A stretch of 41,684 nucleotides of DNA from assembly GCA_002803225.1 (NCBI GenBank), contig NXFV01001357.1:1-41684 (forward strand). Reading direction: 5' to 3'. This DNA is from Gamarada debralockiae (lineage: Eukaryota; Ascomycota; Leotiomycetes; Helotiales; Hyphodiscaceae). Under the pieces are notes generated by a model. The model was not told the origin of the DNA, did no database searches, and saw only the letters and a list, made by a program, of their open reading frames with translations. Below are positions 9,959 through 19,519 of the stretch, one piece after another. Numbering within the stretch: the stretch's first letter is position 1; every line of letters begins with the position of its first letter. The translations under genes were made by a program, and so were the position numbers.

Positions 9959-11915
9959 TCACGACGTCTCCATCTTGGATAAGAGAAAGCCCGAGTTTTG
10001 CAGCTGTTGGAAAATACTTTCCGGATCCCACTTGTGACTGGCCGCTCCGAGAGATGCTATACTCTCATTGCCGTAGCCTTTTAGGGGCGACTGTATAAAA
10101 GATGCATCGTTCATGAAATGGAAGTCCATAAGGAGTCCACAAGAGTTGGCGGTGGATTCGATAGAAGAGATGAGCTGCCGAATCTGCGAGCGTGCTAAGT
10201 CATCATCTGCGTCTTCCGTCCACTGGACGATCATCACCAACCCTTTTCAATTCATTATAAGCAACCGGCCAATTGCAAAGGGACGGTTGGCTTACAGGAC
10301 TGGTTCTCAGAGGGAATGTTCATAGAGTTACCTCCAAATTCTTGGCCTTTCTGGACGGCAGGTGCTCCAATCGGTTGGATGGTGAATGCGAGAGTGAAAG
10401 ATGTTGAAGTGGCAATATCACAGAGAATTTTGTGTAACTCGACATAGAGGTCTGCATCTGCCCTCACTGTTGCAGTCCCAGATTCCCTCCTAAATAGGGG
10501 TGTGATTAGCTTGTAGCTACCTCGACAAAACTTCAAGGATCTGACTCACTTGATCTTGCTCTCCATACTAGATGCCTTGGCCACAGAAAGCTGAGTACCG
10601 TTGGTGTCGGGGACTGCAATGGTCATGGGTCTGATATCGTCAAAAGCATTGAATACCGAGGGACCAGTTGTGCATTCTCCCCTGTACAGCATCCCCGCCA
10701 CAAAGGAGCTGGCGTTAATTGAGAGGAAGAAACCGATTCGGTCATCCTCCTCCATTGCCCTTTGAATCTCCACAGTAGCTTTCATAACACGGTCGGCGTC
10801 ACTGGCACTATAGACCTTGAAAGTGTACCAGACACGATAGTCGGGATATGTATACAGATCAAAGCGTGTCACAATGCCTATTCAAAGGGGAGATAATCAG
10901 CTCGAGTGAACTCTCTAAAGAATTGCTATCGCCTACCCAAATTCGGGCCGCCTCCTTTCAGGGCACGGAAGAGATCGGGGTTCTCTTCAGTGTTGGCCTG
11001 GACAATTGTTGAATCCGCGAGGACGACCCGTCTTCAAATGAGAAAGCGGTACAACAAGGGGAAGATTGTGAAGCCGTCACCTCAAAATTCTTGACATTGT
11101 CACACACCATTCCCCAGTGATTTGAGAAATGGGACATTCCTCCTGCAGATGTCATATCAGTCTTTCACTTCCCACATTGAGCGGGGTGATAGCATCTGAA
11201 GAGAGCAAAGAGGACATACCACCAAGGACCAGTCCGCCAATGCCCACACCAACTACTCGACCTCCGACAACAGTAAGTTCATGCTTCTCGAGCTCTTCAT
11301 ACACCCTATCCCAGGTCGCACCTGGTCCTACAGAGACGATGTCACGTTTAGGGGACAAAGTGATTTCCTTCATGGCACCGAGATCCAAAAGAATGCCCGA
11401 TTCGTCGACACTGCTGAAGCCTGGATTGGGCATGTGGCCGCCACTTCGAATGGCAAATTTCGACTGCGTTCTGGTCACGATCTTAAGGGCGAGGGCCAAC
11501 TCGACTGTATTCTGAACTTTGATGAAACAGGCTGCGGGGAGCCAACATGTCGTCGACCTGTTTTTGCTGGTCAGACATCGTCTTTGTGCTGAGGTAGTGG
11601 GGTAAATTTCACAGACCAATTCCCCTGTTACTCTTCCATATACGAGGACCCTTGTGGCGTGACAGCGCGGTCCCCGAAGAGAATTTTGATGCCTTTGCTT
11701 GCCAGCGCAGCGCGACCTTTCAAAGATGCTCCTTTGGCACTTCCGCCGACTTCGTCGAGTGCGTCCGCATTATTTAAAATTGTGAGTTGGTAATCCGAAA
11801 TGTTAATGGCTGGAACAGGATGAGGAAACGCCTCCAGTACGGCCTGCAGGTGACTGGAAAGCGATGCCATAGCAAAAACGATGAAGGGCGATTCAAAACG
11901 AGGTAGGAACCACAC
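9959..11915 (-). pseudogene. BBE-type FAD-linked oxidoreductase, damaged
   Basis: Reads as a fungal FAD-binding PCMH / berberine-bridge-type oxidase. It has an N-terminal block (ILFGDRAVTPQGSSYMEE), the FAD motif KFAIRSGGHMPNPGFSS whose His is the usual covalent FAD site, then GATWDRVYEELEKHELTVVGG and SHFSNHWGMVCDNVKNFE. Next come STIVQANTEENPDLFRALKG, GIVTRFDLYTYPDYRVWY, and a C-terminus with WDPESIFQQLQNSGFLL. Several introns splice cleanly, for example those ending just before GIVTRFD and RESGTATV. Two defects show. At about 11534-11537 a run of four C (coding strand) puts KQVDDMLAP and ACFIKVQ in different frames, where three C would join them. At about 11030 the intron after NFE has no acceptor in phase with VVLADS, and one G-to-A change at acgg|gtc would restore a cag. 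Start is taken at 11915; an internal ATG at 11870 is possible. Confidence 0.7.
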
Positions 11916-12430
11916 TGAAATTTACAATAATGTAGAAAAAAAGCCCAAATCTCGTACAGAGACAATTATATAGTTGCTAAAGGAGTCAAATTAGACTGCT
12001 TACGTATTATAGGTAGTGTATACGATAATTGTTGTGTGATAGGCCAGAGAATACGAAGTCAAGAGTGCTTACTTCTGTGGCGCCGAGCAAGCTATTGTCC
12101 CGCGCCGAGCCAGAGTTAGGGCGTGTCGAACTCCTTGTCACAAACTTGGAAGCAAAAATGGAGAATATCTCCCTGCTCAAGTTCGATAGCGACAGTATCA
12201 TTGCGAACTATCAACAGTGTTGAATGACTTTTCCAGATACGTACAACATCAACTTCGAGTTGACACCGTCAAACTATAGACAACTTCACCAAAGGAAGTA
12301 AAATATTCTTAAAGTGAGTAAGAAAGGGAACCACCGGCACCGCGCTCCAATGCACCATGAAAGAATCTCCATATTGTATTCCATGATCGATTCCAGCGTC
12401 GAGCGAATGAAGAGTCCCAGGCTGAATGAC
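11916..12430. other. No gene recognised between two minus-strand genes
   Basis: It contains the promoter of the FAD oxidoreductase gene on the right-to-left reading and the 3' flank of the GH7 gene. ORFs of 60-80 codons occur on both strands (12007-12223), overlap each other and show no domain. Confidence 0.4.
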
Positions 12431-13847
12431 TTATGATGTAGCCGTGTAAGTGGAGTTGATTGGACCAAACTTGATGTTGGAGTATGTGACTGAGGCACCT
12501 GGAGACTGAGCCTCAACATCAGCTGGGACACCAGAAGTCACAGCGCAAGTGCCACGAGGACCACCTGGTCCAGTCTTGGTAGTGGGGTACGTGGAGTCGA
12601 GCCATAACATGTCAGCGTAATGATCGTCCCAAACCGACATGACAAGGGTCATTCCACCGGCCATCGCATTGCTCATCGATGTGAATCCACCGTGTTGTTT
12701 GAAGGTATAGTTGTCTCCGAACGCCGCCTTTTGCGCATCACAGAAAGTAGTCGTGATCGAATTGCCCGTAACACTAGCAATTGTGGATTGCGAGTTAGGA
12801 ATCAATTTCCCGTTCTGGACGTAGAAGCGTCTGATTTCGGTCAATGGGTTGCCGATGAACTGAGTTACGACAGTGAACACCTTCGTAGTATCGACCGTCA
12901 TGCCACCACCGTAGAACGTCTTGTTGCCCATGCGGTAAGAGTTGAAATCGCACCCGTCAGGATCGCAAGTACCGGCGTAGCGAGTAGCGGAGTATGTGCC
13001 TCCGCAAGCATCACCAGTGCACATGGTTTGTGTGACGGTGTCACAAGAGTGAGGTGTGACGGCTGCGGAAACGGAGTTCGCTTCCCAGACGTCCATCTCG
13101 GCGCAGCATGAGCCGTGGTTTCCTACACCTGCGTTCTTGTCGTTGGAAGACGGCACCCATCCCTCGACATTTCCCTGAAGTCCAGTGTCAACACATGAGT
13201 GTTAGGAGAAGATGTGGGGTGAAATTTACCTGACCATCGATGAACTTCAAGTCTCGCGGGCATTGCGAATCGCAGTATCCAACACCATACTTGGCACCAG
13301 CTAGGTTGGTTGGGAATCTAGCCATTCCACCATCCTTGTCCATTGACACGAAGTACAAAGCACCGTTGAGGCCGCAAGGAAGATTAGAGACATCGACGTC
13401 GAATGTGAATTCGTTGTTCAACAACATGAATTGTTGGTAGGAGGTATCGGTGTCCATGAGATATAGACGGGAGCCGATATTCGTAGCATACGTGCCAACC
13501 GTAACGAATTTAAGCTTCAGCGAGGCTCCGCTGGCGGTGACTCCATATGTTGCGGCGTAGTCAGCCCCTTCAAGGGCGCAGTTGGCTGCACAAGTTACAT
13601 CGTCCGGGCAGAGCGTCGCGTCCCAGGTGTTTCCAGTGTAGCAGTTGGTTGTGCTGCCGCTGGTCTTATCGTGCACCCAACGCCAGTTGGAATCGACGAC
13701 AAGCTTTCCTGATACGGTGGTACAGCTGTTCTTTGCTGTGCATTTCTGCCAGGTCATTGAGGGGTGGGTCTCAGTCTGCAGTGTGCCAACCTGTTGGCCA
13801 CTGACGGCGGCCACCAGGGCTGAGGCAAGAGCAAGGCTTCGATACAT
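12431..13847 (-). CDS. GH7 cellobiohydrolase (CBH I type), secreted, no CBM1
   Basis: It cleaves cellobiose from the reducing ends of cellulose chains outside the cell. Two exons (13847-13230 and 13174-12431) joined across a 55-bp GT-AG intron give 453 residues. The signal peptide [17 protein letters not shown] precedes [14 protein letters not shown], a normal GH7 mature N-terminus. The catalytic motif [12 protein letters not shown] places nucleophile and acid/base glutamates at about E232 and E237, with D234 between. Other GH7 blocks are [54 protein letters not shown], and [12 protein letters not shown] before the C-terminal strand [15 protein letters not shown]. The stretch around [12 protein letters not shown] fits the cellobiohydrolase branch more than the endoglucanase branch. 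The protein stops right after the core, so linker and CBM1 are absent, which is common in this family. The gene looks intact, unlike its two left neighbours. Confidence 0.95.
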
Positions 13848-13942
13848 GTTCGAGGTAGCAGTACTCGGAATGAATGGGAGAAATGAGTGCGGATATTCGA
13901 GGATGAGGAGAAGGGCAACAGATATTGTGAATCGGTGGGAGG

Positions 13943-13950
13943 CTTATATC
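13943..13950 (-). promoter_or_regulatory. TATA-like box of the GH7 gene
   Basis: Read on the minus strand this is gatataag, about 95 bp before the ATG at 13847. I looked for a GGCTAA-type XlnR site in the next 150 bp upstream and found none. Confidence 0.4.
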
Positions 13951-14024
13951 TCTCCTGAAGGGCCGACTTTTGATCATCTGGTCGACGAGGACTGCTCATG
14001 ACGAAGCATCACTCTAAGGTAAAA

Positions 14025-14261
14025 TTAAGGAAGTTGCGGATCGTCGGGAGCATCGCCCTTCCATCCGTCGTTAATCTGCCCAGAGTGGGAAATAGAGCAT
14101 GCGGCGGCTGGGCAGCAAGATCCTGAATGGAAGAGAGCCAAATTGTACTTGTGGCCTGCGAAAGAGCCGTAGGGCTTCGCAAAGTGGCCAGTCCCGGCAG
14201 CATTGAGAACGTCGTATACCAAGTTCCGGCTTCCATATTGGCCGTGTGGGATTGAGAGCCC
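14025..14261 (-). other. Unrecognised coding-like fragment
   Basis: An open frame on the minus strand follows a stop codon and runs to TAA at 14025. It reads well as protein: PHGQYGSRNLVYDVLNAAG, then GHFAKPYGSFAGHKYNLAL, then a Cys pair, and ends DGWKGDAPDDPQLP. I do not recognise the family. There is no good ATG, so it would be a last exon or a leftover. A possible acceptor (tgtag) sits just upstream, at about 14272, but gives a different frame. It lies in the region upstream of the GH7 gene, on the same strand. Confidence 0.3.
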
Positions 14262-15941
14262 TCAGCTACAATCAGGGTATTCACTTGGGACAAGTGAAAT
14301 ATTCTGAGGGCCAGGTGACTGCTCGAAATGCATAGTGCTTCTTGGAGCAACCATGCGGCGCTAAGATGTCAATTTCAATTTGCCGAATCAGATGAAAGTT
14401 TGTTTAGTTCTTATAAAAATGGGAGAACTACTCGACTGTAGATCCAATAGACATCAGATGGATAATGGGGCGGACCAAGAAGGAATGTCTAGTGGCACAT
14501 TTTGGGCTTTCTCCCCCGCACTTTGCATCCCCTGAACAGGACGGTTGCTTGATATCCATGTCCCAGTTGATATTATTTGGGTTGATTATCAATATGAGGG
14601 ATTCTGGAAGGACGTTCCTGTGTTCCTGACCTGGCCTGAGCTTTTTAAGGCCGGCGGGACAATGCCGAAGACCTGCAAAACATCATCTGAAACATGACGC
14701 CAAACTCGGGACTTGTTATGATAGGCGCCCGCGACTCGGTCCATGTTCAGTGTTTACAAGTTTGTATGAATTTCTTGACGACCGGTCCTGAACTTTCATG
14801 GCTAACAGTCACCGATTTTTTATTACAGATGGGAAACGACTACGGAGAAATTGAATATGGACAGCAGGCCGTCCGAGCAGTACTGCCAGTAAAGTATATG
14901 GGCTGACGGCTTTGAGATTATGGTTATGCAGTCGCAGCCGGAAAGAGGGTGTCTCTTTTGCTCGTTTAGGCTATGATGAAGCCAAGAAACAAAATTGGAA
15001 TGATTATATAACTCCGTCGCAGTCCTTGCTGTGATGGAGGGTCCCGTGGAGAAAGCGAAGGGGGTGAAGAAGAGCACCCTTGTGAAGCCTATTGAAACAG
15101 GAATTAGATGGGAATATCGAAAGTTGTCAGCCACTCAGCCTCGAAGTATATAGTGATCAATATATGCAAGATGCAACGATGTTTCACGGTCGGCGATCCA
15201 TCGTGACAGCATGGTTTGTTGGCTTTGCACCCGACCTCCTGTATCGACAGCCCGGATAAACGACTGAAAGAATGTTGTGAATGTTGTGAGAGACATTGTG
15301 AGATTCAATATAATCTGGGGTATCATTGAGCTACCAGGTGAGGACATCCCAGGTTAATGGTCGAAGTGACCAATCGTCAGATATCGTGGGATGCAACGGA
15401 AACGATGTGTAAGCCACGGACCAACAAAGACCGTCTTGGGAAATACCAGAGTCGGCAATGATCTGATTATCCTAAGCCCTAGTACGGCACATCACTGCAG
15501 TTAACATTGACATGAAGGCGTTGGAATCGAGAGGCGATTTGTTGTTGAAGGTTGATGGAAGCTTCGAGCTGTGTCGTTTGAAGGAGGCGGGGAACCCTGC
15601 GCAAATTATCCTGAAGCGCCCCAGCGCTGCAGATTTAACGTTCAACCCATATTAAGGAAACAAATATATCCATATTTTACAGTAGTCTTCAGACTAAGTG
15701 CGCCCGTAAACCAAAAGTACAGATGCAAAGCAGTACCGGCAGGTGTCAGTACTCGCAAGTACATTTTCTACATTGCCTTCTGTTATGAAATTGCCGTCTC
15801 CCAACTGGTGGAAGAGTCAATTGCTTGTATTCCCAGGTTCCCACTTTTTTTTGCTGAATTCCATGGTTGAAATCCAACGTAAAACCATATTTGAATGTTC
15901 GATCAACTTTAACCTTGTATTAACCGCATCAACGAACGGAG
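14262..15941. other. No gene recognised
   Basis: About 1.7 kb of sequence with short overlapping ORFs on both strands (for example 14823-15134 minus and 15571-15870 plus). None shows a domain or a believable exon structure. Confidence 0.4.
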
Positions 15942-16158
15942 TTATGATCCAGATTGATGGTAAGCTGAGGTCGACTGGACAGCAGAAATATCTTTTCATG
16001 TAAGGTTGGGGACGAAAAGGTCCATCGGTACAACCTATACTCTTTCGGTTTATGATCCAGATTGATGGTAAGCTGAGGTCGACTGGACAGCAGAAATATC
16101 TTTTCATGTAAGGTTGGGGACGAAAAGGTCCATCGGTACAACCTATACTCTTTCGGTT
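15942..16158 (+). repeat. Perfect tandem duplication, two units of 108 bp
   Basis: The unit beginning ttatgatccagattgatgg at 15942 is repeated from 16050. The second unit ends with the same tctttcggtt at 16158. I see no difference between the copies. The unit length is a multiple of three, so a minus-strand frame (15817-16239) carries an exact 36-residue repeat. Perfect identity points to a very recent duplication. Whether the minus frame is a gene is unknown. Confidence 0.9.
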
Positions 16159-16326
16159 AAAGGAAAAGGAAAGATGGGTCTCCGTCGACCGTCGGACCTC
16201 GAAAGGCTCCGGTTCTAGGGTCAAGGGTCCTTGTACCAAGCCCGAAGATTGTCATCGAAGGACCCGGATCTAGCTCGTAGGAAAGGCCACCATCTAAGAG
16301 ATATTCCAGACCCAGAAGTGCCCGCG

Positions 16327-16713
16327 TTAGCACAAATTAATATATGTCCCACAAAGGCTAAAAGAAACGCTCCCAACGATCAAAGCTCGAATTCGCAGAC
16401 GGGAACTTAGCAAAGCCACAGAAGATCCGGGATGAGGCACCCATGAACGACAGGTTTTAGGATGGTCAGCTGCGAGCCATAATTCGACGCGGAAGAACAA
16501 CAATTCTCCGAGCAGTTCCAAGCCCTTGGCAAAGGCATCTGTGTGGCTGCGGGATGTGCTTGGACCAGATACCGGTATTCTCTCAGGGAGTAAATCGGGA
16601 TAATGTGCAGCGAAGATCCGGAACTCATTCACGTCTTGATCCAGAGGCGATTTCGGCTCCCGTGAATTGAGATATCTCGTCGAAACGGGATGTTCGTACT
16701 CGTCGCTCCAAAG
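16327..16713 (-). other. Unrecognised open frame on the minus strand
   Basis: An uninterrupted 128-codon frame follows a TGA at about 16714. Its first two thirds look protein-like (DEYEHPVSTRYLN, then VNEFRIFAAHYPDLLPERIP, then HTDAFAKGLELLGELLF). I do not recognise a family. A candidate exon just upstream (16772-16957 minus) ends in a plausible donor (ggtgagttg), but I could not join the two in frame. It may be the 3' part of a decayed gene truncated before the transposon-like unit at 17084. Confidence 0.25.
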
Positions 16714-17083
16714 TCATTATCGCGGTCCAGATATTGCGGGGTGGGCCAGCTTCAGTATAACACAGACAGCATCAATCTATTGAATAGATCAGTTCTTTCC
16801 TGGTTTGGCTTTTTATACGGAAAGTCAACTCACCTGAAGCATCGCCAATATCGGCCCCACCAAGGACCGTGTAACCCAATGTTGAAACAGCGGAACGCAA
16901 CCTTCCGAAGCAGAGAAAGGGGGATTTTGCAAGCGACAATCCATCCAACCCCCTCAACCTCTACAAAAAGAACTGGTATCACCGCAAGGAGTTAGGCCGC
17001 GCCCTGAAAGGTTCAATATTTTCGATTCTTTTGTTCTAATGCTTTCTTCCATTTGTAGAAACCTGAAACAAAGCACTCTATGA

Positions 17084-17220
17084 TACAGTAGAAGGCGAAT
17101 TGGGTGTCGCTAGTTTTTTAGTTAATTATTTTTAGTGGGGTCCATTTCCAGACACTTGTGGCTGTGCACCCCCACCCCTGCCTGGTTGTACTCCAAAGGT
17201 ACCGCTGCTAATTGCGGAGC
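17084..17220 (+). repeat. Left terminal inverted repeat
   Basis: The first 28 bases match the right copy exactly when that copy is reverse-complemented. Over the first 86 or so there are only about three differences. Further in there are a small indel (ccccacccctgcc against cctgcc) and several transitions, ending near gcggagc. Confidence 0.85.
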
Positions 17221-17260
17221 CAATTCTTGACCATTCTACACCTCACGCTCAAGTTTACCA

Positions 17261-17280
17261 GTACACAGTCTGATGACTTT
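17261..17280 (+). repeat. 20-bp direct repeat, left copy
   Basis: gtacacagtctgatgacttt is identical to 22374-22393 in the same orientation. It lies between the left inverted repeat and the first NLR ORF. Confidence 0.85.
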
Positions 17281-17491
17281 ACACTACATTGATACGAATC
17301 TAAGTGTGTTTGCTATATCTAGCTGTCAAGGCGGTAGCGTCGAAAACATGATGCTGCGGCTGAGGTGAAATTGGTCCGTGCACGGATGCTTCCAGTGGCG
17401 GCTGGCAGCCTTGCGCCGAAGGACTCGACTCGAATATTGACACTCAAATTTACTCAAGAGACACTATTTGCACTCATCGATGTCGGCCTAA

Positions 17492-19513
17492 ATGGGACGA
17501 CTTAAAGACCTCTTAAGAGTCCGGACGAAAGCTCCGCCACGTGTGGATCGGCGGGTAGGCGATCAGCGCACGAGCAGTGATGCAGCCTCATCTGCCCTAC
17601 GATCTCCATCTGATTCAGACCCACCCAACCCCACAACGTCTGACCCTTCGCCCCCGCTTCTCGACGGCATTAAAGTGTGGCACGACTGCCCTGATGCTAC
17701 GATCGACATCTGTTTTGTACACGGCCTCACAGGGAACCGAGACAGCACATGGACAGCCTCAAAACAGTCCACGCCATGGCCGACCATGCTGCTGCCGCCC
17801 AAGCTTCCCCGTGCCCGCTTGCTCACCTGGGGATACGACGCCTACGTTGTGCAATCCTCCGTCGCGTCGAAGAACCGGCTTACCGACCATGCCATAAACC
17901 TCCTCATCGATCTAACCCACGACCGAGCCTCCTGTGGCGCGTCCGGCCGTCCGCTTATCTTCGTCGCGCACAGCCTCGGCGGCCTTGTCTGCAAGGAAGC
18001 TATTCTGTCGTCACGTAACAATCCCGAACCTCATCTTTGCGATGTTTTCGAACACACGACCGGAATCATATTTATGGGTACACCACATCGGGGATCATGG
18101 ATGGCGGACTGGATGAAGATTCCGGCTTCGGGCTTGGGAGTCTTGAAGTCGACGAACAAGTCACTGCTGCAAGTCCTAGGGACGGACGACCAGCTACTTG
18201 AGTCGATCCAAGTCAGATTCTGGTCAATGGTTCGGGGGCGGCGGGAGAGCGGTAGACGGCTGGAGATCTCATGTTTCTTCGAAGAGCTGCCACTACCAGT
18301 GGTTGGCCAAATCGTTTCCAAGGAGTCGGCAACGCTCGAAGGCTACACGTCGGTCAGTGTGCACGCCAGCCACGGGGATATGGTTAAGTTTAGGACGGAG
18401 AACGACAACGGCTTTAAACGGCTGGTTGGAGACTTGATGAGGTGGGAAGGCGAGACCAGATCAACGAGCAGAGAAGTTCCAGCGGCGGGGATAGGAGAAA
18501 CTGGGAATGTTGAACATGCCGCAGCTCTGCCGGCGGGTGGGATACGACCACTTCGCCCGGCAACGCGTAACAGTTTCGAAATCGCTATTATTTGCGCTCT
18601 GCCCATCGAAGCCGACGCTGCCGACGCCCTCTTCGATTACCACTGGGATGATGACGGCCCGCCGTATGATAAATATCCGGGCGATCCCAATGCCTACTCG
18701 ACAGGTGCGATTGGTCGCCACAACGTGGCGTTGGCCCACATGCCTGGAATAGGCACGGTCAATGCTGCGTTAGTCGCCTCAAACTGCCGGTCTAGCTTTC
18801 CCAATATTAAGCTTGCTCTAGTCGTGGGCATTTGTGGAGCAATCCCTTTAGGACCAGACGGTACAGAGATCGTGCTTGGAGACGTTATTATTAGCAATGG
18901 CGTAGTACAGTACGATTTCGGACGGCAGCTGCCGGACCAGTTTATACTCAAGGATACGCTCGTGGATTCGTTAGGAAGGCCTAATACTGAGATCCGTGCT
19001 GTTTTGGCCAAATTAAGCGGCATCCGGGGCCGTAAGATGCTACAGAACAGGATGGCTACTTATCTTACTATGCTGCAAGCTGAACCTGGCCTAGCAGCCA
19101 AATACCCAGGTGCTGCTCTAGATATACTCTTTGAAGCAACATATCGACATGTCGGCGACAAGGGATCATGCGCTGAGGTCGGCTGCAACGGCACAAAACT
19201 TAGTCGGCAACGCCTTCAGCAGGATTCTGAATGCCAGGCCAAAGTCCATTTCGGCCTGATGGCGTCTGGCAGCAAAGTAATGAAATCCGGCGAGGACCGC
19301 GATGTAGTTGCTACAAAAGAGGGGGTGATTGCTTTTGAGATGGAAAGCGCTGGTGTTTGGGATATCTTTCCGTGCATAGTCATTAAAGGAGTATGCGACT
19401 ACGCGGATAGCCATAAGTCCAAGGGTTGGCAGCGATATGCGGCAGCGACCGCTGCCGCCTGCATGAAGGCCTTTTTAGACGACTGGGTACCTTCGTTGTC
19501 TACAAGTGCGTAG
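17492..19513 (+). CDS. SesB-like hydrolase plus nucleoside-phosphorylase protein (effector half of an NLR)
   Basis: An intron-less frame of 673 residues. After a disordered N-terminus (1-60), residues about 65-330 form a SesB-type alpha/beta hydrolase. It has FVHGLTGNRDSTW, the nucleophile elbow FVAHSLGGLVCKEA with Ser161, IIFMGTPHRGSWM, and a late SVHASHGDMVKF whose His (about 294) suits a catalytic triad. Residues about 362-665 form a PNP/UDP phosphorylase domain: FEIAIICALPIEADA, ALVVGICGAIP, GDVIISNGVVQYDFGRQLP, VIAFEMESAGVWD, VIKGVCDYADSHK. In fungi both are known as N-terminal domains of NLR-like STAND proteins, where the hydrolase part or phosphorylase part acts when the sensor half assembles. 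Having both in tandem is less usual. The frame stops at TAG (19511-19513) and continues open in the same frame into the NB-ARC ORF, so this may be one split gene. Confidence 0.88.
   Translation: MGRLKDLLRVRTKAPPRVDRRVGDQRTSSDAASSALRSPSDSDPPNPTTSDPSPPLLDGIKVWHDCPDATIDICFVHGLTGNRDSTWTASKQSTPWPTMLLPPKLPRARLLTWGYDAYVVQSSVASKNRLTDHAINLLIDLTHDRASCGASGRPLIFVAHSLGGLVCKEAILSSRNNPEPHLCDVFEHTTGIIFMGTPHRGSWMADWMKIPASGLGVLKSTNKSLLQVLGTDDQLLESIQVRFWSMVRGRRESGRRLEISCFFEELPLPVVGQIVSKESATLEGYTSVSVHASHGDMVKFRTENDNGFKRLVGDLMRWEGETRSTSREVPAAGIGETGNVEHAAALPAGGIRPLRPATRNSFEIAIICALPIEADAADALFDYHWDDDGPPYDKYPGDPNAYSTGAIGRHNVALAHMPGIGTVNAALVASNCRSSFPNIKLALVVGICGAIPLGPDGTEIVLGDVIISNGVVQYDFGRQLPDQFILKDTLVDSLGRPNTEIRAVLAKLSGIRGRKMLQNRMATYLTMLQAEPGLAAKYPGAALDILFEATYRHVGDKGSCAEVGCNGTKLSRQRLQQDSECQAKVHFGLMASGSKVMKSGEDRDVVATKEGVIAFEMESAGVWDIFPCIVIKGVCDYADSHKSKGWQRYAAATAAACMKAFLDDWVPSLSTSA
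19511..19513 (+). other. Single in-frame TAG between the two halves of the NLR
   Basis: The upstream frame (from 17492) and the downstream frame (from 19520) are the same. Apart from this codon the reading frame is open from 17492 to 22210, about 1,572 codons. The context is gcg tag aac, with T before the A. The only splice pair that could remove it (gtacct at about 19487 to gcgtag) would be a 27-nt intron, too short to be likely. Confidence 0.9.
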
Positions 19514-19519
19514 AACCTA

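Noticed and set aside
12620..13111. 163-codon plus-strand ORF
   Set aside because: Lies opposite the GH7 catalytic exon and shows no domain; it is a shadow frame of a well-conserved gene.
19487..19513. 27-nt intron that would remove the TAG between the NLR halves
   Set aside because: It has GT and AG ends and is in frame, but 27 nt is below the size of fungal introns and no branch site is visible.
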